A stretch of 64,000 nt of DNA from Phyto melanocephala (Eukaryota > Arthropoda > Insecta > Diptera > Rhinophoridae). The notes beneath the pieces were generated by a model. It saw nothing but the letters and a program-made list of their open reading frames with translations. It had not been told where the DNA came from and did no database searches. The stretch covers positions 36,726,701 through 36,790,700 of the forward strand of contig OW799235.1 in NCBI GenBank assembly GCA_941918925.1, read 5' to 3'. How positions within the stretch are numbered: position 1 is the first letter of the stretch; every line of letters begins with the position of its first letter. Both the position numbers and the translations under genes were made by a program. This document shows, piece after piece, positions 48,405-59,720 of this stretch.

Positions 48405-50224
48405 TTTTAAATAAAAGTTTTAGCTGTTAAAAATATTGAAAAAACTTCTAAATTTACATTAACTTACATACATATATAAATTTTTTTAAAAGAAACCCTT
48501 AACTCACATATGTATAATGGTTTGTTTTTGTTTTTATTTTAATATTTTTCAAATGTTTCAATTAAATGTGTTTTTAAGTAACAGCTGTCTAGGAAGGCTA
48601 ATTAATAGGGACCAAAATTAATGTCAACAAAGTATGATATTAGAAATAAAACATTTGCCTAATGAGTCTCCGGAATCCAAAAATGTGAAAAAATATTAAA
48701 TAAAAGAGTTGAGGATGAAATCTGGAGACAAACAAATTTAACACCTTTGATTAATGGCAATTAATTTAACACACAATCCAACCAAAACAGTTTTTTCTAA
48801 CGTCTTTTTAAATGTTTGTGAAGAGTGAAGGACAGCTGAAATTTGTTTGAATTCTTTAAACACGACGTCACTATTCAGACAACGGAACAGTTAATGTTTA
48901 CCGCATGAAGTGATGAAGGGAAAATTTTGGAAACAGGATGAAGAGTTACCGAAAACAATCATAACAATCGAAAATACACTATAATTCTATTTAACGCTAC
49001 TTACACACACAGACACTCTTCACTGCACCAACGAACACACCCTCAAGAAGATAATTTCCGGTATTCGATGAAGACATTAAAATAAATAACACTTACACTA
49101 GCATATCTGGAAATTTCTAATATAAGGTGAGTTCAGACACTAAAATAACTACCAAATCAAAAAATAAATAAAAAAATGCTTGATAAGCAGAGATGCGACA
49201 TAGTGAAAATAAAACCCTCAAAAGCAATAAATTTAAGATTTAAATAACAAAATAACAAGCATAAATATTTATTAAAAAATATATGTGAAATAAAAAATTA
49301 CAACAGTAGCTTCGAATACAACTAATAAGTATATATTGATTTACATAAGTTAACCATAAAAATAATTTAAATATGTTTAATATACATATATTTATATTAA
49401 ATCGAATTATTTTCAATAGACACACAAAACCAGTTTCATTCTCGTAAACAAGTTATTTAAGATGTTGGTGTTGTAATAAAGATATAGCAAACTATTAATA
49501 ATTATTAAAACAACATATTTAAATCATTTAAATCTTTTTAAAACACATTTGTATATGAACAAGAATTGTAAAATTAAATCAGAATCTCTATCGGAATAAA
49601 AGCCGTACACTTTTGAATATAATTTATGTATTTTTTGAATTTCGGAAAATATTTTTTTTTGTTATCGGGAGAGATACATTAATGTTTTCTCTCGAGAATA
49701 CCCATGCTTTTCTATACAGACCATTGAACTCAAGAATCACGTCGTATTTTTCTAGGTCAGTGCCTTTTTGTAAGAAACGGTTAAATATTTTTCTAATATC
49801 TTGTGGTATTTTCACACTTATGGTTTTAATGCAATGTTTGGTTTTGAAGCTAAAACTAATTATTAAAACGTGCTTTTGCCATACAAAATAACTTCGTTTA
49901 AACCATCTTAAAACCTTTTTTTGGTTTGGTTTTAAGTACGTTTTATAAAATACAGCCTTATTTTCGGTGCACTTAATTCAGTGCTATCAAGTTTAGATGA
50001 TTAAAAGTAGCTAATAATGTTAGCTGGCGCTCAATAAAAATAAATTGTTTAGCAAATGAAGTAAAACAAACAAAACAATAGCAATAGATGTAGCAGTAAA
50101 AACAAACAAAAAAATTCCATAATTTTTAAATATTTATTTACAGAAAGTAAAGTAATTTCTATTTTAAATCGTATTGTGAAAATTCATTAGTATTTTATAC
50201 AAACAAAAACAGCTGATATACAGT
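48405..50224. other. Unassigned non-coding DNA, less biased patch at 48730-49140
   Basis: A patch with CACACAGACACTC and ACCAACGAACACACCC (48995-49050) is followed at about 49124 by AAGGTGAGTT, a good match to a splice donor. It could be an untranslated first exon, but no promoter motif or reading frame supports this. The rest is AT-rich without recognisable features. Confidence 0.35.
49666..49740. repeat. Diverged repeat pair with 42245-42320
   Basis: About 70 bp aligns with the earlier segment, most clearly GAGATACATTAATGTTT and CCATTGAACTCAAGA. Complementary-strand translation here (DVILEFNGLYRKAWVF) looks protein-like but I cannot assign it. Confidence 0.45.
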
Positions 50225-50700
50225 GTGTCACATAAATATGTGAACAAAAATATTTGGAAGTACTTTATTTTATGCCATTATTTGGTGGCGGCCATCATAG
50301 TATTAAAAATGTTTATATATTGCTAATAGAGCTCTTCAATTTTTTAAGAAAATACCGATGTAGTTGTATTTTGGTGCATATATCTCAGTTAGTTTTACAC
50401 CGATTTATATGTAGGTTCTGTTCAGGAATAATTTCCGAGGCTACAGCTTCCAATGTGATAAACATATGGTAAGAAGCAGATGTAGTCGTGCTTATTTGCT
50501 CATATCTCCTAAAGTTATAGAGCTTTTGTGCCGATTCATTACTAAATATTTCCGAGATTGTGATCCCATAATAAATCTCTGCAACATTTAAGAGCTTCTT
50601 AAAGTTGATTTCAAGCATTACAATGACAGACTGATATAATTCAATTGACACTTCTATTCATAAATAACTGTACGGGGTATTAAAACGAAATACACTCTGC
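50225..50700 (+). mobile_element. INE-1/DINE-1-like repeat fragment
   Basis: Blocks GGCGGCCATCATAGTATT, CATATATCTCAG, CTCATATCTCCTAAAGTTAT, GATTCATTACTAAATATTTCC and ACACTTCTATTCATAA follow the order of the repeats at 17389-18245 (reversed) and 52540-53045. The hairpin and GGGTATA ends are missing or changed. Confidence 0.6.
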
Positions 50701-52539
50701 ACACGCTATGACGGAAAAGTTGTATAATTCTTGAGTATGTTGGAGAAGAAAGTAACCAGTGGCGAATATGAGCGGCATCTTCATAATGACGTAAAGCAAA
50801 CAAAAAGCACCTTTTGTTGTAACTTAATAGTAAGATTGTGAAGAAAAGTTGATTGCTTTAATGAACTTTAATGCCTTTCAGTTGTGGAGCATTATTTTTT
50901 TTTTTCGTAAGTATTTTCTAAATTTTTATTTCAATTTTAGGATGTAAGTGAACGCGCCTAAATTCTAAGCTTGGCTATCCGTGAAGCCATATCATATAGT
51001 GTATTTTTGTAGAATAGCAATTGCTTAATTGTCATTTGTGTTTTTTGTTTAGTTCTGTGAATTATTTGGAATAAAACTATAGAAAACAAAACAGCTGAAA
51101 ATCCTTTGATATCATTGCCCCTTTCGATGCTCAACCTTTTTTTTTTGGGAATTCTGTGTTCGTTATTCGTTCATACATTTTGGTTTTGCCACTTTAATAT
51201 AGTTACATACATACATGTAAATATACAATATATGTATGTATGTATTATTTTCGTCTAGTAAGTTCCCATTCATCAGCAAGAAATTTAGGGTAAAAATAGC
51301 AGAGAAATTCAAATGAATGAAAGCAAAAAATGCAAATTTGCATTCATATGTTATTCCTCTTGCTATTGCATTTCAGTTTCTCTTTTATGCGTTCATTGAG
51401 GGATACCCTTAGCAACAGCGGGCAGACAGAGTTTAAAAATTTTTTGTTGTAAAAGATCATACCAGAATGATAAATGTGTAGACACTCCACATGCTCTGCT
51501 CTTTATACAATATTCTGCACACGTCGTAAAATGAAGTGCCATGGGTAAGTAATACGAGTCCTTTTGAAATTCAAAGTGAGTAAATGAGTAAGAGAATGGT
51601 CATATGATCCTTTTGTTTAATATTTTTTTTCACTTTGTTATTAAAGAAGAATTTTATTATGAAACTGTTCTTTTGTTGTCTTTGTTTTAATTGAGAATTG
51701 TATAGTATGTGTGTCAGAAGTTTTATAGGTTACCATGCCGAATATATACATATGTCTTTACATACAACCGTACATAAATAAGAGAACGTATGTTGTCAAG
51801 GCCATGCCGTGAAGGACATTTATAATGCAGCTGATAGTTTTTTTTTTATTCTTTTGTCTCGTTTTGTTGATTCCAGAACAAAAAGGACTACTTAAAATTT
51901 ATGCATGGTCATTAAGGGATGGGCAAGGTTAGCGCTTTTTACACTACGCAACATCAACAAAAAAATAATAAATATTCTCAATTAATTGCTATTAAGAAGT
52001 GAACTTAAAGAATGAAATTAGCATAACACGACCATTTTGGAGAAAAATTGCTACTGACAAATTGTTAAGCAAACATTTTATGAAGGATTATATTTTATTT
52101 ATTTATTGGTTTTGGTTATTTGATGTTTAAACAAAATGTTCAGTTTTAGTTATATATTTAGGATTTTAGCAATTTAAAGGCGATATTTCAAATACCAATT
52201 AGAGATTTTATTATTATGCAGAATAAAAGTTTTCCTTTGATAACTTTTGTAAATTCTGGCCTTAATATATTTTCATAAATTATAATTTCATTTATTGTTA
52301 TTGTAGGGCTGTGTTTACATTTGTGCCCTTATTTATGAAAGTGGTCTAAATCAAAAACAGAAAAAATTGAGCCTATCAATTCCCGCACACCATATTACTT
52401 TAAACTTAGTGCAATGTGATTTTCATGATGTTGTCCAAAATTAACAAGTTAAGAATGGTTTTTAATTAAACGTTAAATGGAATTTGTGTAAAGTTAATTA
52501 TGAAAATTGTCTAAATCAAATTTTTAAATTACCGTCATG
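50701..52539. other. Unassigned non-coding DNA
   Basis: TATG/CATA repeats at about 51205-51245. A GC-richer stretch around 51380-51440 has no reading frame. No gene is recognised. Confidence 0.5.
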
Positions 52540-53045
52540 ACAACGACGTAATACATCTTGGATTTTAATAATTTACTGTATTCTACTGGTCAAGCCCTTT
52601 CATTTGATACCAATATTGAGGGGGTTCAAGAAGTTACATTTTAAAATACCAGATTTGATCATTTTCAAAAAAAAAAAATTTTGCCTTTAACTTTACCGCT
52701 TAGAGCACGCTTTATCCAAAATTTTTCACGAATATCTCTCGAGGCATATTATATCTACAAATAGTAGCAAAGGTACCTATAAATTATTCGATGGCTGAAA
52801 GATTTTAATTTTGGTGGTTAAAATATGGGAAAAAACAGAGGCAGTCGTGTTTATTTGATCATATCTCAGAAATTTATTGTTCTTAATTTCATTTCCGATT
52901 CATTCCCGAATATTTCCAAAAGATTGATGCCAAACTGAGGAACTGAGGAACATATAGTATATATAGGACAGATGGACAGACGGTCAGGGCTTAATCGACT
53001 CTTCTATTTATAAGCTTTCAGAAAATATATACTTTATGGGGTCGG
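52540..53045 (+). mobile_element. INE-1/DINE-1-like repeat fragment
   Basis: ATCTTGGATTTTAATAATTT, CTACTGGTCAAGCCCTTTCA and TTTGATACCAATATTGAGGG lead to AGCACGCTTTATCCAAAATT, CATATCTCAGAAATTTATTG, CAGACGGTCAGGGCTTAATC and TTTATAAGCTTTCAGAAAAT. It is collinear with the reversed copy 17389-18245 but lacks both the hairpin and the final GGGTATA. Confidence 0.7.
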
Positions 53046-53288
53046 AAAATTTTAGAAATTCTTTTTTCTTTTTTCTTTAAATTGCAAAATTGTTAAAATC
53101 GAAAATTAATAAATTTGTATCCCAGTTATAATTGCCCCAACAAAATGGCCGGAAATATATCTTTAAGCTGATACAACAATATTTCAAAATTAGAAAAGTT
53201 GAGCTTTAGGACGATTTTTTTCTAACCACTCTGTGACAGTCTATATAACTCTAAACAAACTAATTTGGTTCCATCTCTAATATTATAT

Positions 53289-53424
53289 TCGGTCGTTTAC
53301 TCAAAAATGTTTACAACTTTTTACTGAACTTTACTGGATTGCGTTTGTTTATACAAATTTCCATATTAAACAATTCAGCAAAGTCCACTAAAAATTTTAA
53401 AAACTTTTAGTAAAGGAACGAACC
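53289..53424 (+). mobile_element. Small TIR element (~136 bp)
   Basis: The left (GGTCGTTTACTCAAAAATGT with TTTTTACTGAACTTTACTG) and the inverted right end (GGGTTCGTTCCTTTACTAAA with TTTTTAGTGGACTTTGCTG) match over about 50 bp with roughly 70% identity. It shares its left half with 15475-15590. Confidence 0.6.
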
Positions 53425-56400
53425 CATTATCATTCACGTTTCTTCTATACATTCGTAATTTAATTTATTAATTTAATTTTCTTTTGCTGTCTTTTATAAG
53501 GACAACCACAATGAATCAATTGATTTCTGGGTGAAGCAGTCAAAAACTTTATTGAACACATTATTGTCAAATTTTAAATTGTTTTAACCATTGGCATGAG
53601 TCTACTACCAATTTGTTTACTTTTCACTTAAGGTAAACGAACTTAAGAAAATGGTAAATTTCGAAATTAGTATGAAGTTTTCACCATATTTAAAATCAAT
53701 TAATTTGGTACATAAGCATATTTAAACATTTAGATTGAGCCTTATTGATTTTTTATTATTGTATAATTTTTTTCAACTGCGTATTAGTAATGTAACGATA
53801 GTTACAGTTTTTAGTAACTAAAATGTAGGTTTATTTAAACTTAATGCAAATGTTGTTAATCTTCCGTAAATAAAGGTTGCCTTCAGTTTTAACATTGCTG
53901 CCACAATATTCATTCACTTATTGAAAACCTCATTATCGCCGGTTAATGTAAACAAATCTTTGTTTCGATTCAATCGTATGTTTGTGTATAAATGTATTCA
54001 ATTTTATTTCAGTTTCACCGAGGTATCCTTACGATAAGCGATACAAGGGCACATGTATAATGTAAATATGTATGTAATCGCTGCGTGAAAATCAAATCAA
54101 AAATTCTGTATCGTCATAAAATACTTGGCAGTTGCTTGTCAGCCAGACATCAACTCCAAAAATCAATATAAATAGAGATAATTTTCTAATTTATTTATAA
54201 CGCAATCTATTCCTACCCGATTATACAAATCAAATAACAAAACTATGAAGAACAAAAACAAAAAAACTATGTACTATATACAGAATAATTTACATGTACA
54301 GTGTACATATATATGGTTATGTATGTATATAGATATTTATAAATATATGCTTTTATATCTGAACATGCAATATAAAGGGTTTTTTAACAAGGGCGAGTAG
54401 TTTATTTGTTGTTTATGTTATACGAATGAGCAGCACGTACAGTTTGCTGCAATCGTAAATAAGTCAGTGAAATTGTGCGATTTAACCCAGTTGGCCAATT
54501 TTTGTTGCGTCTTATAAAGTCACAGATTTCTGTCTTAATTTCAACATCAGTCGGACTTAATGTTAGAGAATTAAATTACTGTGAAATTACCAAAGTCATT
54601 TGAACAATTTCTTACCCTATAAATACCCTATACAATTCACACTTTGGCTCTTTAAAATCAAAAAGAGAATGTACACAATTTGATTTTTTTTAATTTTTTC
54701 AAACATCGACTCACCCTTATTGGAAGTCTCTATACAAATGTATACACGTTTCAGTAGTAAGTAAATACATAAATAGTTGCCAAAAAAGAAAAAGTGATAA
54801 TGATTACATAATACGGAATTCCTATCAGGTGGGTGGTTTTCAATTACATTTAAATTGCACTGCACGAGGGGTTCGTTCACTTTTATTATTTCATTGGAAA
54901 AACGTGTTAGATATTATAATACTTCTAACGGCTAAGTGCGTTTGTACATCAGCATGTATGTACAAAAGTACTGCACAGTGTAACAGTGTATTCATCTATT
55001 TGTTGCACGATTTACTAATTAAAAAAGTTTATCTGATATATTAAAGCTTCCACATGAAATATGCCACAAAAATTGTTTGTGACTCCTGAAACCAATGCTG
55101 ACTTTATTAACTTACCGTATTGCTTACACGGAAATGCTAAAATTCTTTGCATACGAAAATGTAACAAAGGAGAATAATTTATTTGAATTTTATTTTTTTT
55201 TTCTATTTCTCTCTTACTTACTGCCACCTTTTCAGCAGAACAAAGAAGAAGGCATGATTAAGCTGTGTTTTATTAGGGATGGGATAAGCGCTACATAGTA
55301 GGGCAGCACATATAAAAACCATGACTTCTGCAAGCGCTCTTTGAAGAAGCAAGGGGTTAAGTGAACATTTTAAATAGCGTTTTCTCGTTATGAAGTATTT
55401 TGATTAGATTCTACATGCGCTTTCCTTTCGGCTTTCTCATTTCAGAAATAAGCATTTACTGAGCTCCTTTGTAAACTATTTTTTATAAAGTTATCGTTTT
55501 TAATTATTTTTTTTTTTTTTGACAAAACAAATGTCATTTATTTAAACTTTTTTCGAACATAAAATAAGCCAAATCAAGTTTATACGGTTCCCTCTCTTAA
55601 GCAAAACATACCAATATTTTTTTTTACAACAATTTTATCCCAAGATCATAAGTATATTCTCCTTTATAGGTGGCTGATACTTTGATACAATTCCAATTAA
55701 AATGCCTTTCAAAATCAGCTATAAAAATTGTGGCAAATTGAATTTGTTAAATTTGACAAAACCTCGTTCTGACCGAATTATTGACATTCAAACATCTGCA
55801 CCATTTATTTATTGTTTATTTAAAAAAATATTGTCTGAATTTTATTATCGTTTTGTCACCCTTTTACTGATTATTAAGAGAGATAAAACATTCATAAAAT
55901 CCATGATTTACAGCATTATTGTATTCATTTTACTAAGGGGGTAAAATAATGAAAATAATATAATTTTCAATCTGGATTTATTGGGTGATTTTTAGCTTAC
56001 TAAGGGTAGTTTTTTTTTAAGCAAAATCCTTAAATCAAGATTTAGTTTTATTTACATACTTATATGAGTTTTAAAAATAAATCTAGTTTTTATTATTTTA
56101 TAACATAAAATATCACAAACGTTAACGTTCTCCTTAATATAAGAATTTGAAATTTTATCCAACCAGACGGCCACTCCAGTTAGTATAGTTCCCAACAACA
56201 AAATTAAATACAATATAATTATTATAAATTTCAAGGTTTTTACTAAAGGATATTAATTTTTCCAAATTATGTAAGTATTTTTAAAACAGATTTCTGTCAA
56301 CATATAGTATATAATTTTAGCTGTATTGCAAGAAGTTTCGGTGTCAGAAAACAACCTGCTCACACCTTCAGTATTTCTCATGCTTTTTACTAAATATGTT

Positions 56401-59259
56401 AATGACATGATCAGTAATCATGTCTGTATAACAAATATATTAAAGATTATTTAAATTAAAAAATGCACAGTTGAGTTAGGCATTTAAAGAAGTTCCTTTA
56501 AATATAATTGGATTTTAAGATATGACCAGTTAAATTTTATGTTGTATATAAAAGAAAATTATTCACTTAACAAAATTTGTTTTTCTTAATACTTCAAAAC
56601 ATGGAAACTATGTAAATGTACCTTGAAGAAAAGTAACTAAATTAAATTAAAATGACAAGAAAAGAAAAATAAAATAAACCCAATTTAATTTAATCTAATG
56701 TTTTTTTGTTTTTCATTTCCTGTTTTAGATTGTTCGTTCATCTCTTTTTGTTTTTTTTTTTTGTTTCTATTAAACGCAGAACAAGAAACTTGCACAGACA
56801 AATGTCACAAAAATACAAAATAGTACTTGTCCTATGTACAAGCCAAATACCAGCAAACAACATCGAAACGAAAAATGAATTGGATGAATAGATAAAAAGC
56901 TGAAGGTACAAGACAACGCTTTAAGTAGATACTTGTAACAAACAGTATGAAGAAGGCAACAAAGACAACGAACTAAATCAAATACGTACTTGTTCCTCTT
57001 TTAAATTCATTCTCTTGGCATATAAGGACAACAACATAGAAAACAAAGGCCAATAAAATGATACAGCAAATGCAAAAAACCAACAAGACAAAACAAAAGT
57101 TTTGTTAAATAGACACACATGCAAGACAAAAAGCAGAAAACTCCAAAGTGACATTGTAGTAATAAACCACGGCAAAAACTAGGAAAAAGATTATTTTAAA
57201 AAATAAGACATATTAAGGCATGTCTTGCAGTGTGACTAAGGCAAACCGAAAAGTCTTCTATTTTAGATCAATTAGTTTTAAGTAAAAAATTTATTGGAAC
57301 TTTTCTAACAAAGTTCGATGAAGGTAAAATTCTACAGTTTTCAAGTTGGCTCAAAACTATTCAGCCGATGCTCTTTCGATGTTTTTGTGGTCTGCGGTCT
57401 GCATTCGATACAGTCTTACACAAACATTCAAGCGCTCAACTCCTATTAATTTCTTTATCACTGGGCTGCCTTTTTGTTTTAGTTACGAGGTTCGTACTCT
57501 ACGATCAACATCACAGCTAAAGGGTTCATTTCCCATTCTTTAATAGCAATTTTTAAGAGTTATAAAATCAAATCCATGATTAAAAATGTTTGTATAAAAT
57601 TATCGCCTTTTTCAAATGAGTATGAAATGCTGTCTGTAATCTGTTCAAAGGCACCTTTTCTAAATAAAAATTTTAAGAATTGAAAATCCGCCATAAAAAG
57701 ATTTTTCTTCAGCGATATTTTAAAAGTACGCCATGTTGTATTTCTTTCGTTTGTCGTAGGTAATATTTGCCTATTATTAAAACGTTTAAAATTTTTCCCA
57801 ATAAATAAATGCTACTTATAATAAATGTGTTCTTAGATTAAACAAACTCCACCATCTATCCAATGTTATATGTTTTCACTGTATTTATTGTAAGAAAATC
57901 ACAAAAAATTGTGATTATAAACATTAAATGAGTATGAACGTGGCGTTATAGTAAGTAATTCCACATAAAATTAAATAAAATATATTTTAAGGGTTTAAAA
58001 TCTGTCAGCAGATTTTTATTGAAAAGAAGTTCAGAACTTAACAGGAATTAAATATTTTCCTATTAAATTGTCTGAAAAAATCTCAAATGACTCTCATTTT
58101 TTTTTTTTTTTTTGCTTTGTTATCAGTGAATCTGTATTAATTAAACCTGAGAAGAACAAAAATAAATTCACGCTTTTCCGGAAACTCCAAAAGTGTATAT
58201 GGAAAATGCTTATTCCTTAGTAAATGTCTACCAAATTATATAAGAAATTAAATATAACCACCCTCTTAAGTTAACGACTACCAAAAAAAATGTATTGTTA
58301 AGGATAAATGTGTTTGAATCTACTTACAAGCGACAGTTGAAGAAGACAAAGTGGAAGTGGAAAATAAATACATGTAAAGGAAACTAACAAACAACTACTC
58401 GATACGCCAAGAAACGACTTTAAACATGTTGAAAATAAAAAAAAAACTAGAAGAAGAGGAACTTCAACCAACCAAACAAACAAGTGATATGAAAAAATTG
58501 TAACGAAACTTGTTAAGAAAAAAAATCCTTAAAAATAAATTTACATATTTTTACCATCTTTTTAGCATATTTTAGTTGCCGTTTGAATTTGTTTGTTCGT
58601 TTCATTTTTTTCTTTTCACACAAAACATGAAAAAAGAAACAAAAACAAACAACTAAAGTGAAATCGGTGGATCTGATGGTTGGTTGGAGCAGAAGAGGGA
58701 AATGTAGACCGTTATTTGTTAATATGTATAGAATGTAAATAATACATATACATACATGTATCTGCAAATGACTTGTTACCAAATGTGATGGTTTCTGAAT
58801 ATGCCTGTCTAATACACTGTTTGTATTTTGTTCTTCTTGTTTGTTTATTTTAATTTTTTTTTCAACCCGAATGTCATTTATATTTATTAAAATAAAACGA
58901 AAAATAAGAGCACCAACAGCAACTTCAAAATAGTAACAACATGCAACAACAACAGTCAGCATCTTCCGTAGTAAATTTGAATGACAGTTGGCAAAAAGAG
59001 TGAAATCTATCTTTGAAGTTGTGGTACATATTTACAAAGTAAGACAAATACTTATATATTATTAGGCAAGTCGACTTACACAGTTTACGCTCACATTATA
59101 CAACCGATTTCAAAAAAAAAAAAAATTCCATTCAAAAGTAATTTTCTAGATCCTAATAATATTAGTTTTGTACTTTAGAAGTTACAAGCGTTTAAAAATG
59201 ATGCTAACGCATAAGCAAACCACATGTCTGTAACAAAAAAAAAATTAAAAAAAACGGGT
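53425..59259. other. Unassigned non-coding DNA
   Basis: 5.8 kb with no recognised gene or complete element. A less AT-rich patch lies at 57340-57535. The sequence TAAAGGGTTTTTTAAC at about 54375 resembles a mariner-type end without a partner. Confidence 0.45.
58513..58962 (-). CDS. 149-codon open frame, unrecognised, probably fortuitous
   Basis: The second longest uninterrupted frame in the window after the mariner relic. It starts MLTVVVACCYYFEVAVG and ends with a Lys/Phe-rich tail. It contains hydrophobic runs and a Lys/Arg cluster (KKKMKRTNKFKRQLKYAKKM) that derive from A-rich DNA. I see no domain, no codon bias unlike the flanks, and no supporting context. It is listed only for its length. 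Confidence 0.12.
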   Translation of the reverse strand: MLTVVVACCYYFEVAVGALIFRFILININDIRVEKKIKINKQEEQNTNSVLDRHIQKPSHLVTSHLQIHVCICIIYILYILTNNGLHFPLLLQPTIRSTDFTLVVCFCFFFHVLCEKKKMKRTNKFKRQLKYAKKMVKICKFIFKDFFS

Positions 59260-59720
59260 TAAAGTACGAAAATACCTTTCACCATATTTTACACAAGTAA
59301 AATGGTCACATCGTGGCGTAAACTGGATTTCATATTTAATGTGTACGCCATTTTGCTTGATACTATCGCTTACGCCATATTTGATTTTGCACGCTGTTAA
59401 TTGTATTCCATTAGCTTCTACATGTAATTTCGATATTAAGGGAGTTAAGAAATAAATTTCCGCCATTTTGTTTCAGGCGCCATCTCGGAGTTTATACTAT
59501 TTCATAATTTACTGTTTCTACTGGTCAAGCCCTTTTTCATTGCTTTCAATTTTGAGAGGTTTTAAGGGGTACATTTTTAAATACTAGATTTGACCCATTC
59601 ATTATGTTATTGTACGCCATTTTGTAGTGGCGGCCATCATGTATTTTCAATTTCTTATAATATGATATATTCCGCTAGTCAAACCTTTTCGCTTCATATC
59701 CCTATTAACTTCGTTCGTGT
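59260..59720 (+). mobile_element. INE-1/DINE-1-like repeat, internal fragment
   Basis: GTACGCCATTTTG occurs twice, with GCGCCATCTCGGAGTTTATA, TTTACTGTTTCTACTGG, TCAAGCCCTTTTTCATTG and GTGGCGGCCATCATGTATT. These are internal blocks of the family at 13396, 17389 and 50225. Both diagnostic ends are missing. Confidence 0.6.
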
